Assembly: GCA_003542295.1 (NCBI GenBank)
Contig: DPKX01000063.1
Coordinates: forward strand, 1 to 6,653
Length of the DNA: 6,653 bases
Source: Candidatus Atribacter hydrocarboniphilus
GTDB taxonomy: Bacteria > Atribacterota > Atribacteria > Atribacterales > Atribacteraceae
Reading direction: 5' to 3'
The notes under the pieces were generated by a model. It searched no databases. It had not been told where the DNA came from and saw only the letters and a list, made by a program, of their open reading frames with translations. Positions 6,640-6,653 of this stretch are shown piece after piece; the stretch's first letter is position 1, and each line of letters starts with the position of its first letter. The position numbers were made by a program, and so were the translations under genes.

Positions 6640-6653
6640 AATAATATTGTACT

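Noticed and set aside
6646..6651. TACAAT on the minus strand as a -10 element for the substrate-binding protein gene
   Set aside because: Transcription would start on the ribosome binding site, the -35 would lie outside the window, and the match can be chance in AT-rich sequence.

Overview
The window comes from a moderately AT-rich bacterial genome. It carries five convincing genes, all on the minus strand, so transcription runs from the right end to the left. A T-box riboswitch, consensus sigma-A type promoter elements and strong AGGAGG ribosome binding sites point to a Firmicutes-like or related anaerobic bacterium such as a clostridial or Atribacterota-type lineage. The sulfide-dependent homocysteine genes and a dicluster ferredoxin fit an anaerobe. 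The phylum is an inference and cannot be fixed from this window.

Right end (about 5591-6639): a secreted sugar-type ABC transporter substrate-binding protein with a strong ribosome binding site, closed by a rho-independent terminator. No permease or ATPase gene for it lies in the window.

Centre (about 2846-5548): a self-contained operon. A perfect-consensus promoter (TTGACA, 17 bp, TATAAT) drives a leader of about 287 nt, which is a T-box riboswitch. Its specifier triplet reads ATG (methionine), its acceptor-binding bulge fits a tRNA with discriminator base A, and it ends in a strong terminator hairpin just before the first gene. Three tightly spaced genes follow: a COG1900/HcyBio (DUF39) protein, a NIL-domain dicluster 4Fe-4S ferredoxin, and a UPF0280 (COG2122, ApbE-like) protein. 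These families match the set linked in methanogens to making homocysteine from aspartate semialdehyde and sulfide. The likely logic is that uncharged tRNA-Met opens a sulfide-dependent homocysteine, hence methionine, pathway.

Left end (about 166-2619): a Lon-family protease of the AAA_32 type with an intact Ser-Lys dyad but an altered nucleotide-binding region. It starts after a 226-nt gap that holds a weak promoter candidate and a short plus-strand ORF with a very good ribosome binding site. Bases 1-165 show no gene or terminator I can support.
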